From contig NZ_AHAM01000038.1 of NCBI RefSeq assembly GCF_000236565.1, forward strand, positions 1 through 64,000: DNA of 64,000 nt. Direction: 5' to 3'. Both the position numbers and the translations under genes were made by a program. Below, in pieces: positions 32,885 to 41,221 of this stretch. Below the pieces are notes generated by a model that saw nothing but the letters and a program-made list of their open reading frames with translations, did not search any database and was not told the origin of the DNA. This DNA comes from Mesorhizobium alhagi CCNWXJ12-2 (GTDB lineage Bacteria; Pseudomonadota; Alphaproteobacteria; Rhizobiales; Rhizobiaceae). Position 1 is the first letter of the stretch; each line of letters opens with the position of its first letter.

Positions 32885-34015
32885 ATGACGTGGTCCTTCA
32901 ATCTTGGAACGATTGCCGGCACGGCGGTGCGCGTGCATGTGACTTTTGCGCTCCTGCTCGTGTGGATATGGCTCATGCATTATCGCATCGGCGGTGCGCC
33001 GGCGGCCTGGGAAGGGGTCGCGTTCATCCTCGCCATCTTTGCCTGCGTCGTGCTGCATGAGTTCGGCCACATCGCCGCGGCTCGCTACTTCGGCATCAAG
33101 ACGCCGGACATCACGCTTCTGCCGATCGGCGGCGTCGCCCGGCTCGAGCGCATGCCCGAAGAGCCCGGCCAGGAATTCGTAATCGCTATCGCCGGTCCGC
33201 TGGTGAATGTGGTCATCGCCGCGCTCATCTTCGTCGCACTTGGCGGATCGGCCGGGGTCGAGCAGATGGCGCAGGTGGAGGACCCGCGTAGCGGATTTCT
33301 GGTCAGGCTCGCCGGGGTCAACGTCTTCCTCGTGCTGTTCAACATGATCCCGGCGTTCCCTATGGACGGCGGCCGGGTCTTGCGCGCTGCCCTGGCGTCC
33401 CGCATGTCGTGGGCGCGAGCGACCCAGATCGCCGCTTCGATCGGCCAGGGGCTCGCCTTCGTCTTCGGCTTCATCGGGCTCTTCTACAATCCGTTCCTGA
33501 TCTTCATCGGCATCTTCGTCTATCTCGCCGCGGCGGCGGAAGCGCAGGATGCCCAAATCCGCGACGTCGCCGCCAGCGTGCTGGTCGGAGACGTGATGGT
33601 CACCGACTTCGTCAGGCTGGAGGGCACTGCGAATATGGACCAGGCGATCGAGGCGCTGCTGGCGACGACCCAGCGCGAATTTCCGGTGGTCGATTCCGCC
33701 GGCCGTCTCGAAGGGCTGCTGACCCGCGACGACATGATCCGCGCGCTGAAGGAGACCGGACCCGGAGCGCCAGTTTCCAGCGCGATGCGGACCGACATAC
33801 CCAGCATCCATTCACGCCGATCCCTCAGCGAAGGCTTGAGGATGATGCAGCAGAAGAGTGTGCCGGCCATCGCAGTCACCGATCGTGCGGGTCACCTTGT
33901 CGGTCTCATGACCTACGAAACCATCGGAGAGATGATGATGGTGCGGGCTGCTGTGCCGGAAGGCTTTCGTTTCGGCCGGCTGCGCCGGGCCAACCGGCAC
34001 TCCACTCAGGTCTAG
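32885..34015 (+). CDS. Site-2 protease (M50) with C-terminal CBS pair
   Basis: 376 residues. Membrane zinc protease motifs: VVLHEFGHIAAARYFG (HExxH) in helix two, and NMIPAFPMDGGRVLRAAL (N-x-x-P-x-x-x-x-D-G third ligand). About residues 235-355 form two CBS domains (VMVTDFVRLEGTANMDQAIE, MRTDIPSIHSRRSLSEGLR), which probably sense adenine nucleotides. This is the group III rhomboid-independent intramembrane protease layout; the substrate is unknown. Confidence 0.94.
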   Translation: MTWSFNLGTIAGTAVRVHVTFALLLVWIWLMHYRIGGAPAAWEGVAFILAIFACVVLHEFGHIAAARYFGIKTPDITLLPIGGVARLERMPEEPGQEFVIAIAGPLVNVVIAALIFVALGGSAGVEQMAQVEDPRSGFLVRLAGVNVFLVLFNMIPAFPMDGGRVLRAALASRMSWARATQIAASIGQGLAFVFGFIGLFYNPFLIFIGIFVYLAAAAEAQDAQIRDVAASVLVGDVMVTDFVRLEGTANMDQAIEALLATTQREFPVVDSAGRLEGLLTRDDMIRALKETGPGAPVSSAMRTDIPSIHSRRSLSEGLRMMQQKSVPAIAVTDRAGHLVGLMTYETIGEMMMVRAAVPEGFRFGRLRRANRHSTQV

Positions 34016-34099
34016 TCATTCCGGCAAGGCACTGCCCGGTCCAAAGGGGGCAATGCCTGTACCCGTTGCCAGCCGAACACGCGACTTTGAACATGGTTA

Positions 34100-34124
34100 G
34101 GAACCGCCTGAAGACTCGGCTGTT
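34100..34124 (+). promoter_or_regulatory. EcfG/RpoE2-type promoter
   Basis: GGAAC (34100-34104), 18 bases, TT (34123-34124; -10 reads TGTT), 95 bases before the PLP enzyme gene. Confidence 0.55.
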
Positions 34125-34218
34125 AGGAAAGCCAAGGACAAGGAGGCTAGCATGCCCATTGGCTTTTTAGACGAAAGCGCGTCCGTTTCGGCGAATGGCG
34201 GTCGCACGAGGCGATCTG

Positions 34219-35544
34219 ATGCGCCATGACAGGCGTAAGTTCCTGATGTTGACGGGGACCGGCCTGGCGGCGGTCTCGGCAGGATCCCTGGTCCAGCCCA
34301 ACCAAGCCACCGGGCAGGCGTCGGCAACTGATACGGGCAATAGCGGGAGCTGGGACACGGTTCGTGCGGCGTTCGATCTCTCCGAGGACCGCATTCACAT
34401 GAGCGCGATGTTGATCGCCTCGCATCCCAAGCCCGTTCGTGACGCGATCGAGGAGCACAGGCGCGGTCTCGATGCGGATCCTGTTGGCTACCTTGAAAGG
34501 AATGACAGCCGATTGACCAGGGCCGTCCGTTCGGCGGCAGCCGGGTACTTGGACACGCACGCGTCCCTCGTCGCACTTACCGATAGCACCACGATGGGCC
34601 TTGGACTTGTTTACAACGGGCTCAGACTGCGGCCAGGACAGGAAATAATCACCACGGACGAAGACTACTACGTCACGCATGAATCGGTGCGCCTTGCTAC
34701 GGCGCGGAGCGGCGCCGACATGCGAAAAATAGCGCTTTTTCAGAACCTTGACGGCGTCACGGCGGAGGAGATCGTCGATCGGATCGCGCGGGAGATTGGG
34801 CCGTCAACACGTGCCCTTGCCGTCACGTGGGTGCATTCGAGCACCGGGTTGAAGATTCCGGTCGCCCGAATCGCCGAACGGCTCCAGGAAATCAATGCCG
34901 GGCGTGACGAAGACGACCGGGTGCTGCTTTGCGTCGACGGGGTTCATGGTTTTGGAACCGAGGATTCCGACATGCCCGGTCTCGGTTGCGATTTCCTGAT
35001 GGCTGGCTGCCACAAATGGCTTTTCGGCCCGCGCGGCACCGGCATAATCGCAGCCAGCGAACGCGGCTTTTCAGCCACCCGGCCAACCATCCCCAGCTTC
35101 ATCGATGATTCTACCTTCTCTGCATGGATCAACAACGAAGCGCCTGCTGGTGCGAACGACGGCGCCCGGATGACGCCCGGCGGCTTCAAAGCCTTCGAAC
35201 ACCGGTGGGCGCTGACGCAGGCATTCGAGTTCCACGACGGAATGGGCAAGGAGAACGTTGCGGCGCGCACGCACGAACTCGCTGGAGCCTTGAAGGAAGG
35301 TCTTGCCGGATTCACCAATGTTTCACTGGTCACGCCGCAATCGCCGGAGCTTTCCTCGGGAATCGTGTCTTTCGACGTCGACGGCATTTCACCGCAGCAG
35401 GCGGTTTCAGCCTTGAGGGAGCGTGGAATCGTGGCCTCGGTGGCGCCTTACACACGCCCGCATGTGCGGCTGACGCCAAGCGTCCGGAACACGGAAGCCG
35501 AAATCGAAACTGTGCTTTCCGCGGTCCATTCGCTTGTCGACTAA
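34219..35544 (+). CDS. Tat-exported aminotransferase class V-fold PLP enzyme
   Basis: 441 residues from ATG 34219 (GAGG seven bases upstream); the frame opens at 34195. The N-terminus MRHDRRKFLMLTGTGLAAVS is a twin-arginine signal (RRKFL). The fold-type I domain has ALTDSTTMGLGLVYNGL (cofactor phosphate), LLCVDGVHGFGTE (PLP aspartate) and AGCHKWLFGPRGTG (Schiff-base lysine). It resembles isopenicillin N epimerase-like proteins and is presumably folded with cofactor before export. Substrate unknown. Confidence 0.9.
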   Translation: MRHDRRKFLMLTGTGLAAVSAGSLVQPNQATGQASATDTGNSGSWDTVRAAFDLSEDRIHMSAMLIASHPKPVRDAIEEHRRGLDADPVGYLERNDSRLTRAVRSAAAGYLDTHASLVALTDSTTMGLGLVYNGLRLRPGQEIITTDEDYYVTHESVRLATARSGADMRKIALFQNLDGVTAEEIVDRIAREIGPSTRALAVTWVHSSTGLKIPVARIAERLQEINAGRDEDDRVLLCVDGVHGFGTEDSDMPGLGCDFLMAGCHKWLFGPRGTGIIAASERGFSATRPTIPSFIDDSTFSAWINNEAPAGANDGARMTPGGFKAFEHRWALTQAFEFHDGMGKENVAARTHELAGALKEGLAGFTNVSLVTPQSPELSSGIVSFDVDGISPQQAVSALRERGIVASVAPYTRPHVRLTPSVRNTEAEIETVLSAVHSLVD

Positions 35545-35573
35545 CGGTCGGCGGGCGGCCGAATGATTCGGGC

Positions 35574-36050
35574 CTAGCTTCTCCGGCGCAATTCATCATT
35601 GATCATCCCGCCTGCGGCCAAACCGGCGGCCATCGCCAGAAAAGTCGCCGCGATGGACCGCTTCGACAGCACGGTCTCCCAACCCGGCGTCAACCGCTTG
35701 GGCACGAGGCCGTAGTCCACCGCCGCAGCGATCGCGGCAGCCCCCAATGCGTCGCGAAGCATGACAAGCGGCGGACGAGGCGGCCTGGAGGCGAGCCACG
35801 TTTCGAACAAGAACGCCCAGAAGATGGAGGAGGCGTGATGCGTGCCGTAGCCGACAAGCGTATGCGCAACATCGGCATGGCGGACGGATCCGGCTTTCTC
35901 GCCGTAGAGCCAGTGGCTGGTCGAATTCGTGGGCTGCAGGGCGCCCTTGCCTTCGGTTCGTGCAAGCAGGCCCAGCACGGCCGTGGTGGCGACGCTGACA
36001 ACTGTGCCCGAAATGGCCGCGGACAATCCTGTTTGCAGCGGACGGTTCAT
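35574..36050 (-). CDS. Membrane protein of unknown function (158 aa)
   Basis: Start ATG 36050 behind GGAGG (five bases); the frame continues upstream without a site. MNRPLQTGLSAAISGTVVSV begins a first membrane segment; others include SSIFWAFLFETWL, LGAAAIAAAVDYGLV and a C-terminal TFLAMAAGLAAGGMI. The histidines in HTLVGYGTHHASS are notable. I assign no function. It has a full-consensus stress promoter. Confidence 0.78.
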   Translation of the reverse strand: MNRPLQTGLSAAISGTVVSVATTAVLGLLARTEGKGALQPTNSTSHWLYGEKAGSVRHADVAHTLVGYGTHHASSIFWAFLFETWLASRPPRPPLVMLRDALGAAAIAAAVDYGLVPKRLTPGWETVLSKRSIAATFLAMAAGLAAGGMINDELRRRS

Positions 36051-36118
36051 TTCAGCCTCCGTAGCCTGGAGCGCGCTGCGGCAGCGCCATCCCGGTCGCG
36101 CACTCGGTCCTGTTCTCG

Positions 36119-36143
36119 AACGAATCGGGAGCAAGACTGTTCC
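36119..36143 (-). promoter_or_regulatory. EcfG/RpoE2-type promoter
   Basis: On the minus strand GGAAC (36143-36139), 16 bases, CGTT (36122-36119): full consensus, about 70 bases before ATG 36050. Confidence 0.7.
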
Positions 36144-36229
36144 TGGGATCGCAGGTTCAATATCAACTGGGCTCCAGAATTTGCGGAGCGCGTGATAGAC
36201 ATTCACGGCGCAGGACACCGAGGTGCGGC

Positions 36230-37516
36230 ATGCAGATCATCGTGACCGGGGCGACGGGATTGATCGGCTCGGCCGTCTGCGCAAGGCTTTCCAGCGAGGG
36301 TCACGCCGTCATCGCTGTCGTGCGCGGCAAGGGTTCTCCCGCCATTGCGGCCAGCCACACCATTGTCGTCGACTTGGCGGCCGCAACGCGGGCCGAGGAT
36401 TGGCTGCCTCATCTTGTTGGCGTCGATGCTGTGGTGAACTGCGCTGGCGTGCTTCAGGACAGCCCGCGGGAATCGACGAAAGGGGTCCATGCCGAAGGAG
36501 CAGGCGCATTGTTCGCCGCGTGCGAAGCGGCGGGCATCCGCCGCGTCATCCATTTTTCCGCGATCGGCGTCGACCGCGGGACCGTCTCGGAATTTTCAAG
36601 GACCAAGCTCGCCGGTGACGAAGCGCTGATGGCGCGAGACCTGGATTGGGTCATTCTGCGGCCCTCCGTGGTGCTCGGCCGCAACGCCTTTGGCGCCAGC
36701 GCGCTCTTTCGCGGCTTGGCGGCATTGCCATGGCTGCCGGTGATGCCGAATGCCGGACCTCTCCAGGTGGTGCAGCTCGACGATGTCCTGGACACAGTCT
36801 CGTTCTTCGTGGATCCCTCAGCTCCGGCGCGTTGTGCGCTTGAGCTGGCGGGGCCGGAACAACTCGCGATGCAGGACGTGGTGGGCCGCTACCGCGCGTG
36901 GATGGGCTGGCCGCCCCCGCGCACGATCACGCTTCCCGAATGGGCTGCAGCGGCCCTCTACCGCCTTGGCGATTTCGCCGGCTCGCTCGGCTGGCGGCCG
37001 GCGATGAGAACGACTGCCCGCAAGGAGATCGCACGAGGTGCGGTAGGCGATCCGCGCCCGTGGACGGCGATGACCGGAATCGAGCCCCGGCCTCTCGCGG
37101 CCGCCCTGCGGGCGGAACCGGCGTCCGTTCAGGAAAAATGGTATGCGAAACTGTTCTTCCTCAAGCCGGTCATCTTCACGGTATTTCCTGTCTTCTGGCT
37201 GGTTACGGGGATCGTGTCGCTCACGACGGGATATGACGCGGGCGTCGACCTTATGCGGCGCGCAGGCGCGGGAGCGCTGGCAGCGCCCGGGGTCGTCTCC
37301 GGCGCGCTTGCGGATATTGCCGTCGGCCTTGCCATCGCCTACCGCCCCACGGCCAGATACGGCCTCAGCGGTGCGCTGGCGCTCTCCCTGTTCTATCTGG
37401 CCGCCGCCACCATCCTGCTTCCGGGGTTGTGGAGCGACCCGCTGGGCGCGCTGGTCAAGATTTGGCCGATCCTCGCCCTGAACCTTGTCGCACTGGCCAT
37501 ACTGAAAGAGCGCTGA
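36230..37516 (+). CDS. SDR-family NAD(P)-binding protein with DoxX-like membrane domain
   Basis: 428 residues. N-terminal Rossmann domain: IIVTGATGLIGSAVCARL, NCAGVLQDSPRES, HFSAIGVDRG and WVILRPSVVLGRNAFGAS (atypical SDR a5-like). From about residue 300, four hydrophobic segments form a DoxX-like region (VIFTVFPVFWLVTGIVSL, ALSLFYLAAATILLPGLW). A soluble dehydrogenase head on a membrane quinone-type domain is inferred. Its TGA overlaps the DUF2269 start (TGATG). Confidence 0.9.
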   Translation: MQIIVTGATGLIGSAVCARLSSEGHAVIAVVRGKGSPAIAASHTIVVDLAAATRAEDWLPHLVGVDAVVNCAGVLQDSPRESTKGVHAEGAGALFAACEAAGIRRVIHFSAIGVDRGTVSEFSRTKLAGDEALMARDLDWVILRPSVVLGRNAFGASALFRGLAALPWLPVMPNAGPLQVVQLDDVLDTVSFFVDPSAPARCALELAGPEQLAMQDVVGRYRAWMGWPPPRTITLPEWAAAALYRLGDFAGSLGWRPAMRTTARKEIARGAVGDPRPWTAMTGIEPRPLAAALRAEPASVQEKWYAKLFFLKPVIFTVFPVFWLVTGIVSLTTGYDAGVDLMRRAGAGALAAPGVVSGALADIAVGLAIAYRPTARYGLSGALALSLFYLAAATILLPGLWSDPLGALVKIWPILALNLVALAILKER

Positions 37517-37989
37517 TGCTGTACTTCATGCTCAAATATCTGCACGTCATCGGCGCGTCGGTGCTGCTCGGCACCGGAGCCGGCATCGCCTTCTTCATGC
37601 TGCTCGCCCACCGGACGGGCGAGGCACGCATAGTGGCTGCCGTTGCGAGGATCGTCGTCGTCGCCGACTTCCTTTTCACCGCCACCGCGGTCGTCCTGCA
37701 ACCCATCACTGGCATCGCGCTGGCCTGGCATGTCGGCTATTCGCTCTGGGACGGATGGATCGTCCTGTCGATCCTACTCTATCTGGTCACCGGCGCCTTC
37801 TGGCTTCCGGTCGTCGGGATGCAGATGGAAATGCGAAAGCTGGCGGAACAGGCGGCTGCCATCGGAGCGCCGCTGCCGCCCCGCTACCACAGCCTGTTCC
37901 GGTTGTGGTTCCTTTTCGGGTTTCCGGCTTTCGGCGCCGTCATGGCGATCTTCTGGCTCATGATCGCCCGGCCGAACCTGGAGTGGTGA
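37516..37989 (+). CDS. DUF2269 family membrane protein
   Basis: 157 residues, four predicted helices: MLYFMLKYLHVIGASVLLGTG (conserved histidine in the first helix), VVVADFLFTATAVVLQPITG, WIVLSILLYLVTGAFWLPVV and LFGFPAFGAVMAIFWLMIA. It is translationally coupled to the SDR-DoxX gene, and the pair recurs in proteobacteria, suggesting a membrane redox complex. Confidence 0.92.
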   Translation: MLYFMLKYLHVIGASVLLGTGAGIAFFMLLAHRTGEARIVAAVARIVVVADFLFTATAVVLQPITGIALAWHVGYSLWDGWIVLSILLYLVTGAFWLPVVGMQMEMRKLAEQAAAIGAPLPPRYHSLFRLWFLFGFPAFGAVMAIFWLMIARPNLEW

Positions 37990-38030
37990 TTGCATCGAAG
38001 TGGCAGCAGTCGGCCAAGATCGGCTTTTGC

Positions 38031-38055
38031 GGAACAAGCGCATCGGGCGACCGTT
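38031..38055 (+). promoter_or_regulatory. EcfG/RpoE2-type promoter
   Basis: GGAAC (38031-38035), 16 bases, CGTT (38052-38055): full consensus, about 50 bases before the BON gene start at 38106. Confidence 0.72.
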
Positions 38056-38105
38056 CCTGGAACAAGCGAGGCGCTGCCTCGCAATCGCCGACGAGGAGAC
38101 TGGCC

Positions 38106-38708
38106 ATGGCAAATCCAGCGAACGAGCGGCCCGGCAGGTATGGCGCCGATATGCAGAGGGCCCGTCCGGATGGCGACCATATGCCGGACCGGACCTTCGG
38201 CGACGATGAAAACTGGAACGATTTGGGCGGTACGGGCGTGCGCTACGGCGGCAGCTCAAGCGGCGGCTACGGCACCGGCGGCGCCGCGCTGGACTACCGG
38301 GACGTCGTCGGAAGCCGCTACGACTGGGAGCATCGCTACTCGGATGCCCGGCAGGTATTTCCGGAGGAGGGCCGTCATCGCGGACGCGGACCTCGCAGTT
38401 ACACCCGTCCGGATCAGCGCATCCGCGAGGATGTGAGCGATTGGCTGACCGAGGATCCGCATATCGATGCGTCCGACATCGAAGTGACCGTCGAGAGCGG
38501 GGAGGTCACGCTTTCCGGCACGGTCATGAGCCGGCCGGTCAAGCGGCGCGTCGAAGATCTCGCCGAATCCATTCCCGGAGTGAAACACGTGCAGAACAAT
38601 CTGCGGATCCAGAACAGGGCCGGTGTTCTCATGGGCGCCGGACGCAGCACCGGCGGCACGCCAGGGGGCTCGACTGGCGGTCAAGGCAATACCCCGACGA
38701 TATTTTAA
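38106..38708 (+). CDS. BON domain protein
   Basis: 200 residues from ATG 38106 (GAGGAG upstream). The first 95 residues are low-complexity, glycine-, tyrosine- and arginine-rich (GGSSSGGYGTGG). The BON domain follows: IREDVSDWLTEDPHIDAS, IEVTVESGEVTLSGTV, RRVEDLAESIPGVKHVQNNL. The tail is G/T/S-rich. There is no signal peptide, unlike OsmY, so a cytoplasmic membrane-associated stress protein is likely. Confidence 0.92.
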   Translation: MANPANERPGRYGADMQRARPDGDHMPDRTFGDDENWNDLGGTGVRYGGSSSGGYGTGGAALDYRDVVGSRYDWEHRYSDARQVFPEEGRHRGRGPRSYTRPDQRIREDVSDWLTEDPHIDASDIEVTVESGEVTLSGTVMSRPVKRRVEDLAESIPGVKHVQNNLRIQNRAGVLMGAGRSTGGTPGGSTGGQGNTPTIF

Positions 38709-38753
38709 ATGCTGAAATTGCGAATGGGGAGCGCAGTCGGGGTGACCCTGCGC

Positions 38754-39557
38754 CTAAATGTAGGGAAGCGTCCCGAGTGACGAGTAGCGCTCATTCAGGC
38801 GGTTCAGGGTCTCCAAATCCTCTTCGCCGATATCGAAATCAAACACGGCTATATTCTCTTCCAGATGCTGCCGCTGGTTGGCTTTGGGCAAGGGGGCGGA
38901 GCCGCGCTGCAGGTTCCATCGAATCAGCACCTGCGCCGGGGATTTGCGGTACTTGGCGGCAATCCCGGCAAGCGTCTCGTCCCGCAGTCGCCTGGTGCGC
39001 GTGAGGGGGCTGTATGCCTGAATGACGATCTTCTTCTCCTGGGCATAGCGCATCATGCCATCGCTGTAGCCGAACGGGCTCCACTCGATCTGGTTGACCG
39101 TCGGGACTTCGTCCGTCGCTTCGATCAGCGCGTCGATGAGGTCGATGGAGTAGTTGCTGACGCCGATGTCTTTCGCCAGGCCGTCCTCCTTCGCACGGAT
39201 CAGGCCTTGCCACAGATCTTCTCCCGCTCCTGCGCGCGGTGGGCGGTGTATGAGCATGAGATCGGCATAGTCCAATCGCAGTTCGTCGAGATTTTTGCGC
39301 GTCGCTAGATATGCGTCGTCCGTTTCCTCCACTTTCGTGACCAGGAAGAAGTCCGCGCGCTCGATGCCGCTCCGATTGATTCCGTCAGCAATACCGGGCT
39401 GGGTGCCATAATCTCCGGACGTGTCGATCATGGCATACCCCAGTTCCAGGGCAGCGGCGACAGTTCCAGCCGTGTCGTTTGTCAACTGCCACGTGCCGAG
39501 GCCCAGAACGGGCATCTTCTTGCCAGTATGCAGCGTTATCTCACTCTTCGGGTCCAT
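38754..39557 (-). CDS. Aldo/keto reductase
   Basis: 267 residues from ATG 39557 (AAGG upstream; the frame extends to 39815 without support). TIM-barrel AKR motifs: MPVLGLGTWQLTNDTAG, LELGYAMIDTSGDYGTQ (catalytic D-Y), FLVTKVEETD (Lys), YADLMLIHRPP (His) and GVSNYSIDLIDAL. It reduces aldehydes with NADPH, probably stress-generated carbonyls. Confidence 0.94.
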   Translation of the reverse strand: MDPKSEITLHTGKKMPVLGLGTWQLTNDTAGTVAAALELGYAMIDTSGDYGTQPGIADGINRSGIERADFFLVTKVEETDDAYLATRKNLDELRLDYADLMLIHRPPRAGAGEDLWQGLIRAKEDGLAKDIGVSNYSIDLIDALIEATDEVPTVNQIEWSPFGYSDGMMRYAQEKKIVIQAYSPLTRTRRLRDETLAGIAAKYRKSPAQVLIRWNLQRGSAPLPKANQRQHLEENIAVFDFDIGEEDLETLNRLNERYSSLGTLPYI

Positions 39558-39623
39558 ATCCGTGCCTTTGTTTGGCGGCGACATCCCGGTTTGTCCGTGG
39601 AACCCGGCCGTGCTCTCGCACCC

Positions 39624-39648
39624 AAACATCCGCTCGGTAAAAGTGTTC
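39624..39648 (-). promoter_or_regulatory. EcfG/RpoE2-type promoter
   Basis: On the minus strand GGAAC (39648-39644), 18 bases, TT (39625-39624; -10 reads TGTT), about 67 bases before the aldo/keto reductase start. A small palindrome GGCAGAC-ATAA-GTCTGCC (39662-39679) lies just upstream. Confidence 0.58.
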
Positions 39649-39753
39649 CGGTCGGCAACCCGGCAGACATAAGTCTGCCTGTTCTCTTTTCCGGCGCGGT
39701 TCCAACCGGTTCGCTGCCGGTGCGAGCGAGCGGTAGGCAGCGGTAGTTTGGCG

Positions 39754-39778
39754 GGAACCATCTTCATGCCGGCTGGTT
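39754..39778 (+). promoter_or_regulatory. EcfG/RpoE2-type promoter
   Basis: GGAAC (39754-39758), 16 bases, GGTT (39775-39778), about 138 bases before the CBS gene at 39916, in the same divergent spacer as the aldo/keto reductase promoter. Confidence 0.55.
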
Positions 39779-39915
39779 CGGTGAATGAGGAATGGATAGG
39801 CCGGACGAACGCCACAAGCGCGGCAGGTCTGCAGTCTGCAAGAGGTTCATCGACGAACCAAAAGACCGCTCAGGCGCCGATGCTGTTCCCGGCCTCCGAA
39901 ACAGGGAGATGCACA

Positions 39916-40344
39916 ATGAAAGTAGCTGAGCTAATGACCCCGAAGGTCCATCTCGCCAGCCCTGGGGAGTCGCTGCGCAAGGTCGCCAAAAGAATGGCCG
40001 CCGATGGTGTCGGGTTCCTGCCTGTCGGGGAAAACGACAGATTGGTCGGAACGATCACAGACCGCGATATCGTCGTGCGCGCCGTCGCCGAGGGCAAGGA
40101 CGGCAATGCGACCGTGGCCGATGCGATGACCCGCGACGTCAGATATTGCTTCGACGACGAAGAAATCGAAGACGTCGTTCAAAATATGGGAAACATCCAG
40201 GTAAGGCGGCTGCCCGTAGTCGATAGAGACAAGCGCCTTGTTGGGGTGATCTCGTTGGCCGATGCGGTGCTGAAGGACGATCCGGCGACGGTCGGCGTTG
40301 CCCTTACCGGGGTGGTTGAGCCCGGCGGCACTCACGCGACGTGA
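39916..40344 (+). CDS. CBS-domain pair protein
   Basis: 142 residues from ATG 39916 behind GGGAG. Two CBS repeats: MKVAELMTPKVHLASPGESL with GTITDRDIVVRAV, then VADAMTRDVRYCFDDEEIED with VGVISLADAVL. It probably binds adenosine nucleotides or Mg-ATP and modulates a partner. Related stand-alone CBS proteins are typical general-stress proteins in Rhizobiales. Confidence 0.93.
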   Translation: MKVAELMTPKVHLASPGESLRKVAKRMAADGVGFLPVGENDRLVGTITDRDIVVRAVAEGKDGNATVADAMTRDVRYCFDDEEIEDVVQNMGNIQVRRLPVVDRDKRLVGVISLADAVLKDDPATVGVALTGVVEPGGTHAT

Positions 40345-40387
40345 ATCGTCTGACCGAAGTGCATCCGCCGACCGCAACGGAGCTCCG

Positions 40388-40418
40388 ATCGACATATCCG
40401 ACAGCGATCGGAGTTCCG
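40388..40418. other. Inverted repeat after the CBS gene
   Basis: CTCCGATCG and CGATCGGAG, nine perfect pairs with a 13-base loop, in a 255-base gap that otherwise shows nothing. There is no T tract; it may end both flanking transcripts. Coordinates approximate by a few bases. Confidence 0.4.
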
Positions 40419-40599
40419 AGTCCGACCGCAGGGTCGTTGCTTCCAAACGTCATCTGACCGCCACCCATCTCTGGGTTGTGTCTCCGGAGACGAAGCACAT
40501 AGCCCCCGGCTCGTCCCTGACGATGGCGAAGCCCATTGGCGGCAACTGACGGCTGCGGCGTCCGCGATCCAAATGAAGCTTACGCCGCCAGCCGTAGCC

Positions 40600-40860
40600 T
40601 TACTCCATACCGAGCGCGGCCTTGTAGAGGTCGAGGATCGCTTCCTCTTCCTGGCGCTCGGCCTGATCCTTCTTGCGCAGCCGGATGATCGTGCGGACCG
40701 CCTTGGTGTCGAAGCCGGTTCCCTTCATCTCGGCGAACACTTCCTTGATGTCGTCGGCGATGGTCTGCTTTTCCTCTTCGAGCCGCTCGACGCGCTCGAT
40801 GAAGGCGCGGAGCTGGCCTGCGGCAACAGTCTGGCTGGTTTCGGTGATCTCGTCGGCCAT
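40600..40860 (-). CDS. DUF2312 family protein (GapR-like)
   Basis: 86 residues: [40 protein letters not shown] and [20 protein letters not shown]. This is the alphaproteobacterial DUF2312 coiled-coil family, whose Caulobacter member GapR is a nucleoid protein that binds overtwisted DNA ahead of replication and transcription. Confidence 0.95.
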   Translation of the reverse strand: MADEITETSQTVAAGQLRAFIERVERLEEEKQTIADDIKEVFAEMKGTGFDTKAVRTIIRLRKKDQAERQEEEAILDLYKAALGME

Positions 40861-41221
40861 GCATTTCTCCAGGGGAAGGTGTCCGCGACTCGCGGCTCAA
40901 GGTGGAGCGTTCGATGCCCGAAGGCGCGGGAGGGGTCAAGGGCAGAATCCCTGTCCCAGCCGCCATCTTCCCCGAGCAGTCGCATGTGATCTTACTCCTC
41001 ACACGGCTCGCCATCCTCTTTCCTCTGGGGGAGCGGAGATTGCGGCGGGAAAGTCGCGCTTCCTCTTCTCCCCAGCGCGGGCATGTTGCGGAATTCCGGC
41101 GTCCGCAAACGTTCCTGGAAGGTCCTGGAATCTTTTGGGAAATATCCCAGAATCCGATCGGGAGCGCGTTCGTCCGGTTTGGGATTATGCAACAGGTCCG
41201 CTAGGGGAGAAGGGAGAATGC
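40861..41221. other. 361-base intergenic region without a recognised gene
   Basis: Between DUF2312 and the DUF1013 gene, both on the minus strand. No open frame here shows a motif or a ribosome site. A GGGAAATATCCC-like partial dyad near 41140 is the only visible symmetry. Confidence 0.6.
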
